Shown in pieces: positions 1 to 8,896 of a DNA stretch of 64,000 nucleotides. The translations under genes and the position numbers were made by a program. The notes beneath the pieces are model-generated. The model had not been told where the DNA came from. It searched no databases and saw only the letters and a list, made by a program, of their open reading frames with translations. This DNA is from Streptomyces liliifuscus (GTDB lineage: Bacteria; Actinomycetota; Actinomycetes; Streptomycetales; Streptomycetaceae), in assembly GCF_016598615.1 (NCBI RefSeq), contig NZ_CP066831.1:3348001-3412000 (forward strand). The letters run 5' to 3'. Each line of letters opens with the position of its first letter. The first letter of the stretch is position 1.

Positions 1-841
1 ACGACAACTGCCCGGTGTTGACCTGGGTCGCGAGTCCCACCGGCCGTTCCTGCTTCTGCACCAGCTGGATCATGACGTTCTGCAACGGCATCATGTCCTG
101 ATCGGTCAGGTAGATGGACGCGTTGAACCACGCACTCCAGTACCCCACCGCGTAGAACAGCGAAATCACCGCGATCACCGCCCGCGACAACGGCATGACG
201 ATTTTCCACAGAATCCGCCAGTCACCGGCACCGTCGATCCGCGCGCTGTCGATGAGTTCGGACGAGATGCCCATGAAGAACGACCGCAGCACGAGAATGT
301 TGAAGACGCTCACCGCACTGGGCAGGATCAGCGCCAGATAGGTGTCGGTGAGACCGAGGGCCTGCACCAGCAGATAGGTCGGAATCAGCCCCGCACCGAA
401 GAACATCGTGGCCAGCAGCGTCATCAGGATCCACCGGTGCCCGAGCGACCCGCTCCGCGAGAGCCCGTACGCGCACAGCACCGACACGGCCATGCTGAAC
501 ACCGTGCCGACGAGGGTGACACCGAGGCTGACGAGCGCCGCGCGCTGCACCTGGCCGCCGCTGAGCAGCTCCTGGTAGGCGATGAACGTGATGCCCTTGG
601 GGATCACGACCAGGCCGCCCGCCTCGTCGATGGTCTTCTTCGACTGGAGGCTGGTGACGATGACGATCCACAGAGGGAAGAGGATCGCGAGTCCCGCGAT
701 GGTGAGGACCAGGCCCTTGGAGGCGATGCCGACCTGGCTGGGCCTCTCCTCCCAGGGCGGCCGGGGCGGAGCCGCCCAACGGCCCGGTCCCCGATCGCGC
801 TTCACGGCGGCCTCGGCCGGTGTGTCGATGAGAGCGGTCAC
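1..841 (-). CDS. Carbohydrate ABC transporter permease, MalG/LplC type (partial)
   Basis: Inner-membrane permease of a sugar importer, cut at its C-terminus by the left edge of the window; about 280 residues are visible. The first membrane span lies near residues 42-62 after a charged N-terminus. The cytoplasmic EAA loop, DSARIDGAGDWRILWKIVMP, identifies the family and is the site that docks the ATPase. The GTG start overlaps the TGA of the upstream permease gene as GTGA, so the two are translationally coupled. As is usual for this CUT1-type class in actinomycetes, no ATPase gene is beside it; a shared MsiK-like ATPase elsewhere is likely (inference). The substrate is not readable from the sequence, but the divergent GH3 glycosidase points to an oligosaccharide or glycoside. 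Confidence 0.9.
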   Translation of the reverse strand, partial: MTALIDTPAEAAVKRDRGPGRWAAPPRPPWEERPSQVGIASKGLVLTIAGLAILFPLWIVIVTSLQSKKTIDEAGGLVVIPKGITFIAYQELLSGGQVQRAALVSLGVTLVGTVFSMAVSVLCAYGLSRSGSLGHRWILMTLLATMFFGAGLIPTYLLVQALGLTDTYLALILPSAVSVFNILVLRSFFMGISSELIDSARIDGAGDWRILWKIVMPLSRAVIAVISLFYAVGYWSAWFNASIYLTDQDMMPLQNVMIQLVQKQERPVGLATQVNTGQLS

Positions 842-1977
842 TTCTTGTACACCCCCTGCTCGCCCATGAGATGAGCGACCTTGTTGGCCACGAGGACGAG
901 GGTCAGACCGACGATGCCCTTGATCAGACCGGCGGCGGCCGCGTAGCTGAAGTCCTGGTTGCGGATGCCGTTCCACCACACATAGGTGTCGAGGACCTCG
1001 GAGGCGTCCGGGCCCACCGCCTGTCTCTGGAGCAGCAGTTGCTCGAACCCGACGGTGAGGGCGTCACCGACGCGCAGCACCAGCAGCAGGGCGATCACCG
1101 GTCGCAGCGCGGGCAGCGTGATGTGCCACATGCGGCGCCAGCGGTTGGCGCCGTCCATCGCGGCGGCCTCGTACAGGTCGTTCGACACGGACGAGAGCGC
1201 GGCGAGGAAGACGATGATGCCCCAGCCGGCGTCCTTCCAGACGCTCTGGAGTGTCACGAGGTACTTGAAGCTCTCCGGGTCCGTCATCAGGTCGAAGCCG
1301 GTGTGCCCGTGGTCGGCGAGCGTCTGCGCGATGACGCCGGCGCCGCCGAAGATCTGCTGGAAGACGGTGACGACGAGCACCCAGGAGAAGAAGTGCGGCA
1401 GATACATGATCGCCTGGGCCATCGCGCGCACCCGGGGCCTGAGCACGCTGTTGATGAGCAGCGCGAGCAGGATCGGTATCGGGAAGAAGAGCACGAGCTG
1501 GAGGAAGAAGAGGACGAACGTGTTCTGCACGGCGTGCCAGAACTCGGAGTCGGCGAAGACCCGGTCGAACTGCTCGAAGCCCACCCAGGGGCTCTGCAGC
1601 ATGGCGACGAAGCCGTTGTCGCTCAGGTAGGGGTCGTAGTCCTGGAAGGCGACGATGTTGCCGAGGACCGGTATGTAGTTGAAGACGAGGATGAGCAGGA
1701 TCGCCGGCACCGTCATCAGGATGAGCGTGCGGTCGCGCCTCAGCCGGATCCCCAGGCTCACGTTCCCGGAAAGCCCGTCGCCCTTGGCCTTGCCCTTGCC
1801 GGACCTGCCGAACCGGCCCGACAACCACCCGAGCCTCCCGAGCCACCCCGGCCGCCCTGACCCGGACTTCGCCGACGTCACCGATTCCGCCCCGGACTCC
1901 TCCGCCGACGGAGCCGCCCCGTCCTTCGCCTGGGTACTCGCCTGGGCCCTGCCCCGGGGCACCGTGCTGTGCGACAC
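838..1977 (-). CDS. Carbohydrate ABC transporter permease, LplB/MalF type
   Basis: First permease of the same importer, 379 residues. The GTG at 1977 is chosen because AAGGAG lies about 8 nt upstream. The first 100 or so residues are Ser/Gly/Lys-rich and probably cytoplasmic. The first membrane span (LILMTVPAILLILVFNYIPV) opens the transmembrane domain, and the EAA loop YEAAAMDGANRWRRMWHITL is near the C-terminus. LplB/YtcO-type permeases pair with an LplC/YtcP partner and a large lipoprotein binding protein, exactly the neighbours found here. It lies 26 nt downstream of the binding-protein gene and overlaps the next permease gene by 4 nt, so the three form one operon. Confidence 0.93.
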   Translation of the reverse strand: MSHSTVPRGRAQASTQAKDGAAPSAEESGAESVTSAKSGSGRPGWLGRLGWLSGRFGRSGKGKAKGDGLSGNVSLGIRLRRDRTLILMTVPAILLILVFNYIPVLGNIVAFQDYDPYLSDNGFVAMLQSPWVGFEQFDRVFADSEFWHAVQNTFVLFFLQLVLFFPIPILLALLINSVLRPRVRAMAQAIMYLPHFFSWVLVVTVFQQIFGGAGVIAQTLADHGHTGFDLMTDPESFKYLVTLQSVWKDAGWGIIVFLAALSSVSNDLYEAAAMDGANRWRRMWHITLPALRPVIALLLVLRVGDALTVGFEQLLLQRQAVGPDASEVLDTYVWWNGIRNQDFSYAAAAGLIKGIVGLTLVLVANKVAHLMGEQGVYKK

Positions 1978-2003
1978 GGCCTTCTCCTTGCCTCGGTCCG
2001 GCG

Positions 2004-3689
2004 TCAGTTCGCCGAGGAGCCGTTGTCGTCGAGCAGCTTCTTGTACCAGTCGCGCAGCTTGTCGCCGCCCTGCTGCTTCCAGTCGGAGACTGCCTGCTGA
2101 ACGTCGCTGATCTTCTTGCGGCCTCGTACGACGTCGTCCTCCAACTGCTCGAAGTCGTCGGCGAGGTTGGACCAGCGGTTCGGCTCGGTGACGGTGAGCC
2201 CGTAGAAGGAGGACTTCTTGGTGAAGGCGCCCATCCGCTGCTGCCACTCGACCATGCCCTTGGTGACCTCGGGGAGGTCGGGGTGGGCGACGAAGGGTGC
2301 CGCGTCTCCGGTGTAGTCGAAGGCGCCGTTGACCTCGTTGACGCCCTTCTCGGTCTTGGTGGGCAGGCCCTTCTTCACCTCGAAGTCGGTTCCCTCGACA
2401 CCGAAGTTCGTGAGCATGAACTCCGTGGTGCCGTACGGCGCGGCACAGAAGTTGGCGATGGCGAGGAAGTCCTTGATCTGTGTCTTGGACGCCTTCTTGC
2501 TGATGAAGGTGAAGATGTTGGCGGGCTGGACCGCCCACAGGCTCGGGTCGCCGCCGTCGGAGCCGAAGATGTCGAACGCGGCCATGTCGAAGTCCGGGTT
2601 CTGGGTGAGCTGTTCGGACATCTTGCCCCACCAGGAGGAGATGTTCTGGTTGTAGACGAGCACCTCGCCCGCGCTGAACCGGTTGCCCGCGTCGCCGCCG
2701 GCCTTGCCGGACCGCGCGTCCGGGTGGACCACGTCGGCCGCGTACAGCTTCCGTGTCCACTCCAGGGCTTCGAGGTACGCGTCGGTCTCGACGCGGTTGA
2801 TCAGCTTGCCGCCTTCGAGGTTCCACCACAGCGCCTTGTCGCTGCCGGACAGGACGCCGAAGATGTTGAACGACGTCCACTTCATGTCGTCGCAGGCCCA
2901 GACCTTCGACTTGGCGTCGGTGGCCTCCTTGGCCCAGGACAGGAACTCGTCGGGGCTCTTCGGGACGCCGTACCCCTTCGCCTCGAAGAGGTCCCTGCGG
3001 TAGAGGGGCGCGATGTCGGTGACGTACGACGCGGGCATCGGGATCGCGCGCAACTGGCCGCCGAAGATGGAGCGTTGCCAGGCGTCGGTCGGGACGGCCG
3101 CGAGGTTCGGGTAGTCCTTGACCGCGTCGCCGGACAGATACGGGCCGAGGTCGGCGAACTTGGCGTTGATGGCGCCGGGGATCTTGCCCATCAGGTTCCA
3201 GCCGGGCACGACCACCACATCGGGGATGTCACTGGAGGCGAGGACCGCGCCGAGCTTCGCGTCGTAGGTGACACCGTCCTGGTTCTGCCAGGTGACGTCG
3301 ACGCCGATGGCCTTGTTCATGGCCTGGTAGTACGCGTTGCTCCCCGACGGAGGAGTGCCCCAGAAGGGCGCCATGACCTTGAGCCCGCCGCCGCTGCCGA
3401 GCTTCTTCTCGACCGAGGTCTTCAGGTCGGCGGTGGCTATCGCCTTGGTGAAGCCCGCGGCGGAGCCGTTCTTCGCCGGGATGTCGGGGCTGACGACGTT
3501 CCGCGCCACGAAGGCCGGGAGGAGCTTCTTCGCGTCCTTCCCGGACGTGGTGCCCTCCTTGCGGCCTTCCTGCGAACCACCGCAGGCGGCCAGCAGCGGC
3601 ATCCCGCCGGCCACCGCGGCGGTGGCGACCGCCGTGGAGGCGAGGAAGCTTCTCCGGCTGGGGGCGGAGGCGGAGGTGTTCGGCGTCAT
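2004..3689 (-). CDS. Extracellular solute-binding lipoprotein of a sugar ABC transporter
   Basis: Binding protein of 561 residues, exported and lipid-anchored, that delivers sugar to the two permeases downstream. The N-terminus carries a twin-arginine-like motif (SRRSFLAS) and a lipobox ending LLAAC at about residue 35. The length (over 500 residues) and the SRRSF start are typical of the LplA class of family-1 binding proteins rather than the shorter MalE type. It is first in the operon, so its promoter and an operator-like palindrome (3833-3846) should control all three genes. Binding specificity cannot be read from sequence; an aryl- or oligosaccharide glycoside is plausible from the divergent glycosidase. 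Confidence 0.92.
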   Translation of the reverse strand: MTPNTSASAPSRRSFLASTAVATAAVAGGMPLLAACGGSQEGRKEGTTSGKDAKKLLPAFVARNVVSPDIPAKNGSAAGFTKAIATADLKTSVEKKLGSGGGLKVMAPFWGTPPSGSNAYYQAMNKAIGVDVTWQNQDGVTYDAKLGAVLASSDIPDVVVVPGWNLMGKIPGAINAKFADLGPYLSGDAVKDYPNLAAVPTDAWQRSIFGGQLRAIPMPASYVTDIAPLYRRDLFEAKGYGVPKSPDEFLSWAKEATDAKSKVWACDDMKWTSFNIFGVLSGSDKALWWNLEGGKLINRVETDAYLEALEWTRKLYAADVVHPDARSGKAGGDAGNRFSAGEVLVYNQNISSWWGKMSEQLTQNPDFDMAAFDIFGSDGGDPSLWAVQPANIFTFISKKASKTQIKDFLAIANFCAAPYGTTEFMLTNFGVEGTDFEVKKGLPTKTEKGVNEVNGAFDYTGDAAPFVAHPDLPEVTKGMVEWQQRMGAFTKKSSFYGLTVTEPNRWSNLADDFEQLEDDVVRGRKKISDVQQAVSDWKQQGGDKLRDWYKKLLDDNGSSAN

Positions 3690-3832
3690 TGCGTCAACCC
3701 TTCATGGCGCACAGCAGGACACCCGGCGGTGGGGCCGTCGGCTGCGGTGTCTGAGTGGAACTGGCTGAGCTGAAGCGGACCTCGGAGGTATGCGCACCCT
3801 CCGGGGGCGACATCTTCGACTATCGACGAGAG

Positions 3833-3846
3833 TCGAAGCGCTTCGA
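3833..3846. promoter_or_regulatory. LacI-type operator palindrome (left copy)
   Basis: Perfect palindrome TCGAAGCGCTTCGA with the central CG step typical of LacI-family operators. It lies 144 bp upstream of the binding-protein start. The identical 14-mer at 4015-4028 makes chance occurrence very unlikely. The cognate repressor is not encoded inside the window. Confidence 0.75.
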
Positions 3847-4014
3847 TGTTGCTGCGAGGTTAAGTGAACACCTGGGGGTGCACAAGAGCCGATTCCAACA
3901 TTCCTCGGAGGTATAAAGGTCTGAACCGGTCGCTTCCGGCCCTTGGGATGGCGGTGAGGATTCGGAGTTGTTGCGTCGGGGTGTCTTGACACCCACCCCG
4001 GAGTCGAATGAGCA

Positions 4015-4028
4015 TCGAAGCGCTTCGA
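4015..4028. promoter_or_regulatory. LacI-type operator palindrome (right copy)
   Basis: Second copy of TCGAAGCGCTTCGA, 45 bp before the preferred GTG start of the GH3 gene and about 24 bp after the TTGACA at 3986. A repressor bound here would cover the promoter core. The 182-bp spacing between copies would also allow looping between the divergent promoters (inference). Confidence 0.75.
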
Positions 4029-4073
4029 AAGTCCTGGGCAGTTCTCCCGCACCTTCCACAGAGGGATCCTCGC

Positions 4074-7004
4074 GTGACCGCTCAAACGCCGCCTTTCCGC
4101 GACTCGCAGCTGCCGTTCGCGAAGCGCATCGACGATCTTCTGTCGCGGCTCACCCTGGAGGAACGGGTCGCGATGCTGCACCAGTTCGGGCCCGCGGTGG
4201 AGCGGCTCGGCGTCGCCGCGTTCCGCACCGGCCAGGAGGCGCTGCACGGGGTCGCCTGGATGGGCCCGGCGACGGTGTTCCCCCAGGCGGTCGGCCTCGG
4301 CGCGACCTGGAACGACGAGCTCGTACGCCGGGTCGGCGAGGCCGTCTCCACCGAGACCCGCGCGATGCGCTCGCGCGACGACCGCGTGGGCCTCAACGTC
4401 TGGGCGCCCACGGTCAACCTGCTGCGCCACCCCCTGTGGGGCCGCAACGAGGAGGGCTACTCCGAGGACCCGAAGCTGACCTCGGCGATCGCCACCGCCT
4501 ACACCCGGGGCCTGCGCGGCGACCACCCCGCGTACTGGCGGACGGCCCCGATCCTCAAGCACTGGCTCGCGCACAACAACGAGACGGACCGGGCGACCGC
4601 GTCGAGTTCCGTCCGCCCGCGGGTGCTGCACGAGTACGACCTGCGCGCCTTCCGCGAGACGGTCGAGGCGGGCACGGTGGCCGGCGTGATGCCCGCGTAC
4701 AACCTGGTCAACGGCCGCCCCAACCATGTGTCGCCGTATCTGCGCGAGCAGTTGCGCACCTGGACGGACCAGGACCTCCTGGTCTGCTCGGACGCGGGCG
4801 CGCCCTCCAACCTGGTCGACCACGAGCACTACTTCGACACGCACGAGGAGGCCACGGCCGCCTCCCTGATCGCCGGCGTCGACAGTTTCACGGACCACGG
4901 CACGGACAGCTCGCAGATCGTCGAACGCCTCCAGGGAGCCCTGGACCAGGGCCTGTTGACCGAGTCCGACATCGACGCGGCGGTCCGCCGACAGCTCGCG
5001 ATCCGCTTCCGCCTCGGCGAGTTCGACCCGCGCCTGGACCCGTACACCGACACCAAGGACTTCGACACCCCCGCACACCGGTCCCTCGCGCGGGAAGCCG
5101 CCGAGCAGGCGATCGTCCTCCTCAAGAACGACGGCCTGCTCCCCCTCACCGGACAGGACACCCGCATCGCGGTGGTGGGCCTGCTCGCCGACGAGTGCAA
5201 GCTCGACTGGTACAGCGGCACCCTCATCCACCGCTCCACCCCGCTCGAAGGCCTCTACGAACGCTTCGGCGCCGACCGCGTGGACTTCGCCGAGGGCGTG
5301 GACCGCGTACGCATCAAGACCTCCGCCGGTACGTATCTGAGGGTGCCGCCGGCGGACGACGCGACCGACGAGGTCCGGGGCGCCGAGGGTGCGCTGGACC
5401 CTGCCCTCCTCGCGGGCCGCACGGACCTGCCCCCGCTCACCACCGACACCACGGGCACCGAACTCGCGCTGATCGACTGGGGCGGGGGCGTCCTCACCCT
5501 GCGCGCGCCCGACGGCCGCTATCTCTCGGTCGCCGACGACGGCTTCGTACGCGCCTCCGCCGACCAGCCCGGCGGCTGGGTCGTCCAGGAGACCTTCCGC
5601 CTGGAGCCTCACGGATCCCATGCATCTCATGGGCCCCGCGAATCCGGTGAATCCCACGGATCCCATGAGGGCGGTCACCTCCTGAAGCACATCGGTACGG
5701 GGCGCTACGTCTCTGTCACCGCCGACGGCGTGAAGGTTGCCGCCGAGAACCCGGAAATCCTCGAACTGGAGATCACGGAACGCGGCGAGCACACGGTGGC
5801 CCGCACGGCCGCCGCGGCCGACGTGGTCCTCGTGGTCGCGGGCAACGACCCGCACATCAACGGCCGAGAGACGGAGGACCGTACGACCCTCGCCCTCCCC
5901 GCCCACCAGCGGCGCCTCCTGGAGGCGGCCCGCGCCGCGAACCCCCGCACGGCCCTGGTGATCACGTCCTCCTACCCGTACGCGACCGATGCCACGGACC
6001 TCCCCGCCGTCCTCTGGACGGCCCACGGCGGCCAGGCGGCCGGCACGGCACTGGCCCGTGTCCTGGCGGGCGACGTCTCCCCGGCGGGCCGGCTCCCCCA
6101 GACCTGGTACGCCTCGGACGCGGACCTCCCCGACCTCCTCGACTACGACGTGATCGGCAGCCGCCAGACGTACCTGTACTTCGAGGGCACCCCGCTCTTC
6201 CCCTTCGGCCACGGCCTGTCGTACGCGTCCTTCGAGTACGGGAACCTCGTGGCTCACGTGGGCGAGAACTCCGTGCATGTCACCTTCACGGTCACCAACA
6301 CGGGCAGCACGCCCGGCGACGAGGTGGCCCAGCTCTACTCCCGTGCCGTGACGCCCTCGGTCTCCCGCCCCCGCCGCGAACTGCTGGCCCACCGCCGGGT
6401 CCATGTACTGCCCGGCGCCTCCACCGAGCTGACCTTCGAACTCCCGCTGTCCGTCTTCGAGTTCTGGGACGTCGCCCACGGCATCCGACGCCTTGAGCCG
6501 GGCCCGTACGAACTCCTCGTGGGCGCGTCCAGCGAGGACGTCCGGCTGCGCGCGACGGTCGACCTGGACGGCACGCCCGCCACCCCGCGCCCGGTCCTCG
6601 AACTCGGCCTGAACGTGGCCGACTTCGACGAGCAGCGGGGTGCGGAGATCGTCGACCGTACGAAACTGTCGGGCGACGCGGTGACACCCGCGCGCGGGAG
6701 CCACGGGAACCAGGGGAGCCAGGGGAGCCAGGGGAACGCCGCCGAACTGGTCTACCGCGGCTGCGACTTCGGCCCGGCGACCAGGACGGTCACCGTCGAG
6801 GTGTCCGTCGACGCGTCCGGTGAGGGCTCACTCGAACTGGCCCTGGACGGCGGCCCGGTGATCGCCCGGCTCGATGTCCCGGCCACGCCGGGACCGTACG
6901 ACTACACCACCGTCGTCACCCCGTTCAGCGCCACCGAGGTGCACGACCTGCACATCGGGCTGCGCGGCCCGGTACGGCTCGCGCGCGTCGGCTTCTCCGG
7001 CTGA
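4074..7004 (+). CDS. Multidomain GH3 glycoside hydrolase (beta-glucosidase-like)
   Basis: Family-3 glycosidase of 976 residues with no signal peptide, so probably cytoplasmic and acting on imported glycosides. The barrel domain carries the KHW substrate-binding motif (about residues 162-164) and the likely nucleophile Asp240 in LVCSDAGA. The second alpha/beta domain is interrupted by a fascin/beta-trefoil-like stretch (GRYLSVADDGFVRAS and GRYVSVTADGVKVAA are repeated elements) with a low-complexity His/Ser/Gly patch. A fibronectin-III-like domain and a C-terminal CBM6-like module follow after a Gln/Gly/Ser repeat. GTG 4074 is chosen over ATG 4008 because a likely operator occupies 4015-4028, though its ribosome site is weak. 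It is transcribed divergently from the sugar transporter genes. Confidence 0.92.
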   Translation: MTAQTPPFRDSQLPFAKRIDDLLSRLTLEERVAMLHQFGPAVERLGVAAFRTGQEALHGVAWMGPATVFPQAVGLGATWNDELVRRVGEAVSTETRAMRSRDDRVGLNVWAPTVNLLRHPLWGRNEEGYSEDPKLTSAIATAYTRGLRGDHPAYWRTAPILKHWLAHNNETDRATASSSVRPRVLHEYDLRAFRETVEAGTVAGVMPAYNLVNGRPNHVSPYLREQLRTWTDQDLLVCSDAGAPSNLVDHEHYFDTHEEATAASLIAGVDSFTDHGTDSSQIVERLQGALDQGLLTESDIDAAVRRQLAIRFRLGEFDPRLDPYTDTKDFDTPAHRSLAREAAEQAIVLLKNDGLLPLTGQDTRIAVVGLLADECKLDWYSGTLIHRSTPLEGLYERFGADRVDFAEGVDRVRIKTSAGTYLRVPPADDATDEVRGAEGALDPALLAGRTDLPPLTTDTTGTELALIDWGGGVLTLRAPDGRYLSVADDGFVRASADQPGGWVVQETFRLEPHGSHASHGPRESGESHGSHEGGHLLKHIGTGRYVSVTADGVKVAAENPEILELEITERGEHTVARTAAAADVVLVVAGNDPHINGRETEDRTTLALPAHQRRLLEAARAANPRTALVITSSYPYATDATDLPAVLWTAHGGQAAGTALARVLAGDVSPAGRLPQTWYASDADLPDLLDYDVIGSRQTYLYFEGTPLFPFGHGLSYASFEYGNLVAHVGENSVHVTFTVTNTGSTPGDEVAQLYSRAVTPSVSRPRRELLAHRRVHVLPGASTELTFELPLSVFEFWDVAHGIRRLEPGPYELLVGASSEDVRLRATVDLDGTPATPRPVLELGLNVADFDEQRGAEIVDRTKLSGDAVTPARGSHGNQGSQGSQGNAAELVYRGCDFGPATRTVTVEVSVDASGEGSLELALDGGPVIARLDVPATPGPYDYTTVVTPFSATEVHDLHIGLRGPVRLARVGFSG

Positions 7005-7023
7005 GGGTCCGGACGAGGTACGA

Positions 7024-7062
7024 CGACGGCCGGAGTCCCCGCACAGCGGACTCCGGCCGTCG
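7024..7062. terminator. Convergent hairpin terminator after GH3 gene
   Basis: A 15-bp perfect stem (CGACGGCCGGAGTCC at 7024-7038 with its complement at 7048-7062) and a 9-nt loop lie 20 bp after the GH3 stop and 22 bp before the stop of the opposing aldehyde dehydrogenase. There is no long T run, as is common for actinomycete terminators. It can serve both strands. Confidence 0.8.
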
Positions 7063-7084
7063 CGTGACGTCTCGGCGCCTGATC

Positions 7085-8530
7085 TCAGAGAGCGAGCCCC
7101 GTGAGGACGAGCACGCGCTCGTACGTGTAGTCGTCCATCGCGAACTTCACGCCTTCACGCCCGACCCCTGACTGCTTCACGCCGCCGTAGGGCATCTGGT
7201 CGGCGCGGTAGGAAGGCACGTCACCGACCACCACCCCGCCCACTTCGAGCGCGCGGTGGGCACGGAAGGCGGTCTGCAGGTCGTGGGTGAACACCCCTGC
7301 CTGGAGCCCGTACTTGGACTCGTTGACGGCGGCGAAGGCTGCCGCCTCCCCCTCCACCTTCTGCACGGTGAGCACGGGCCCGAAGACCTCCTCGCAGGAG
7401 AGGGTCACATCGGCCGGCACATCGGCCAGCACGGTCGGCGCGTACGAGGCACCGTCCCGCTTGCCGCCCGCGAGCAGCGTGGCGCCGGCGTTCACGGCCT
7501 CGTCCACCCAGGTCTCGACCCGCTTGGCGGCGTCCTCGCTCACCAGCGGCCCGACATCGGTGGCGTCGTCGGCCGGATCACCGGTGACCTGCGCCTCGAC
7601 GGCGGCCACCACACGGGGCAGCAGCCGGTCGTACACGGACGCGTCCGCGATCACCCGCTGTACGGAGATGCAGGACTGTCCGCCCTGGTAGTTGGAGAAG
7701 GTGGCGATCCGTGAGGCCGCCCGGTCCAGGTCCTCGTCGCTCGCCCAGTCGGCGAGGACGACGGCCGCGCCGTTGCCGCCCAGTTCGAGGGTGAGGTGCT
7801 TGCGCGGCACGGAGTCCATGATCGCGTAGCCGACCTTGTCGGACCCCGTGAACGAGATGACCGGCAGCCGGTCGTCCTGCACGAGGGCGGGCATCTTGTC
7901 GTTGGCCACGGGCAGCACGGACCAGGACCCGGCCGGCAGGTCGGTCTCGGCCAGCAGCTCGCCGATGAGCAGCCCGGAGAGGGGAGTCGCGGGAGCCGGC
8001 TTGAGGATGATCGGGGCGCCGGCCGCGATCGCGGGGGCGATCTTGTGGGCGCAGAGGTTCAGCGGGAAGTTGAAGGGCGCGATGCCGAGGACGACGCCCT
8101 TCGGGAAGCGGCGGGTGAGGGCGAGGCGCCCCTGGCCACCGGCGTCGGTGTCGAGCCGCTGAGCCTCGCCGCCGTTGAACCGGCGGGCCTCCTCGGCCGC
8201 GAACCGGAACACGGACACGGCCCGGCCGACCTCGCCGCGGGCCCACTTGACCGGCTTGCCGTTCTCGGCGGAGATGAGCCGGGCGATCTCCTCGGTCCGC
8301 TCCACCAGGCGGCGGCTGACGTGGTCGAGGGCGGCGGCGCGTACGTGGGCGGGGGTGGCGGCGAACTCGTCCCGTACGGCGTGTGCGGCGGCCACGGCCT
8401 CCTCGACCTGGGCGTCGGTCGGTACGGAGACCTTGCCGACGAGGTGGCCGTCCCACGGGGAGGTGACGTCGAAGGTGGACTCGCCTGTGGCCTGGCGGCC
8501 GGCGAGCCAGAAGGCGTGGGTGGAGGTCAT
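7085..8530 (-). CDS. NAD(P)-dependent aldehyde dehydrogenase
   Basis: Soluble ALDH-superfamily enzyme of 481 residues oxidising an aldehyde to the acid. The catalytic Cys287 sits in GGQSCISV and the general base Glu249 in TLELGGNG; the oxyanion/cofactor motif FNFPLN is near 153-158 and the Rossmann FTGSDKVG near 227-234. The SCISVQR signature and FNFPLN are closer to the glyceraldehyde-3-phosphate (non-phosphorylating) and lactaldehyde/succinate-semialdehyde branch than to betaine-aldehyde enzymes (family knowledge). With pucR behind it and gabT 4.7 kb further on, succinate semialdehyde is one possible substrate, unproven. The ATG at 8530 aligns with the usual ALDH N-terminus. Confidence 0.93.
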   Translation of the reverse strand: MTSTHAFWLAGRQATGESTFDVTSPWDGHLVGKVSVPTDAQVEEAVAAAHAVRDEFAATPAHVRAAALDHVSRRLVERTEEIARLISAENGKPVKWARGEVGRAVSVFRFAAEEARRFNGGEAQRLDTDAGGQGRLALTRRFPKGVVLGIAPFNFPLNLCAHKIAPAIAAGAPIILKPAPATPLSGLLIGELLAETDLPAGSWSVLPVANDKMPALVQDDRLPVISFTGSDKVGYAIMDSVPRKHLTLELGGNGAAVVLADWASDEDLDRAASRIATFSNYQGGQSCISVQRVIADASVYDRLLPRVVAAVEAQVTGDPADDATDVGPLVSEDAAKRVETWVDEAVNAGATLLAGGKRDGASYAPTVLADVPADVTLSCEEVFGPVLTVQKVEGEAAAFAAVNESKYGLQAGVFTHDLQTAFRAHRALEVGGVVVGDVPSYRADQMPYGGVKQSGVGREGVKFAMDDYTYERVLVLTGLAL

Positions 8531-8668
8531 GTGCGCGTCCGGGCCCTTCCGCGTTCGGGGGTGTTCTTGGTCTTCCTCGTCCACGGTAGGGCCGCGATGC
8601 CTCGGCGACGCCTGTCCGAGTCGTAGCACTCCCCCACCGGGGTACACCGCTTTGGCCTAGTCACCGAC

Positions 8669-8890
8669 CTTTTCTCGCCCCCGCCGCCCCTACCCATTCC
8701 CGTCCCTTTTCAGGGGCTCCGCCCCCGAACCCCCAAAAGACTGCGCAGTTCCCCGCGCCCCCAGGCGCCTAGGGGCGCGGGGAACTGCGCGACCAGCCAC
8801 AGCCGAACCCGCACCCGAAATCGCGCCCCACGGGGTCTGGGGCGGAGCCCCAGGGGACGGGACGGGTAGGGGCGGCGGGGGCGAGAAAAG
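8669..8890. repeat. Nested 222-bp imperfect palindrome (modular intergenic repeat)
   Basis: Fills most of the 366-bp gap between the pucR stop and the aldehyde dehydrogenase start. Three nested inverted pairs are visible: a 27-bp perfect outer arm (8669-8695 with 8864-8890), a 13-bp middle arm GGGGCTCCGCCCC (8713-8725 with 8839-8851) and a 19-bp inner arm GCGCAGTTCCCCGCGCCCC (8743-8761 with 8772-8790) around a 10-nt loop. The inner hairpin probably terminates pucR. The inner unit recurs at 14997, 30091-30374 and 57139, and the outer and middle arms recur around 45511-45752 with a different core. Confidence 0.9.
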
Positions 8891-8896
8891 CCCCTC

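Larger units (their letters stand above)
3690..4073. promoter_or_regulatory. Divergent promoter region between the sugar transporter and the GH3 gene
   Basis: A 384-bp gap holding two copies of the same 14-bp perfect palindrome, one near each gene. A TTGACA hexamer at 3986-3991 is a plausible -35 box for the rightward glycosidase promoter, with the right-hand palindrome covering the expected -10/+1 area. No confident leftward -35/-10 pair was found. An ATG at 4008 is in frame with the GH3 gene, but starting there would place the right palindrome inside the coding region, one reason to prefer GTG 4074. Confidence 0.7.

Noticed and set aside
4008..4073. Upstream in-frame ATG for the GH3 gene
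   Set aside because: It would place the right-hand LacI-type palindrome and likely transcription start inside the coding region, and no good ribosome site precedes it.
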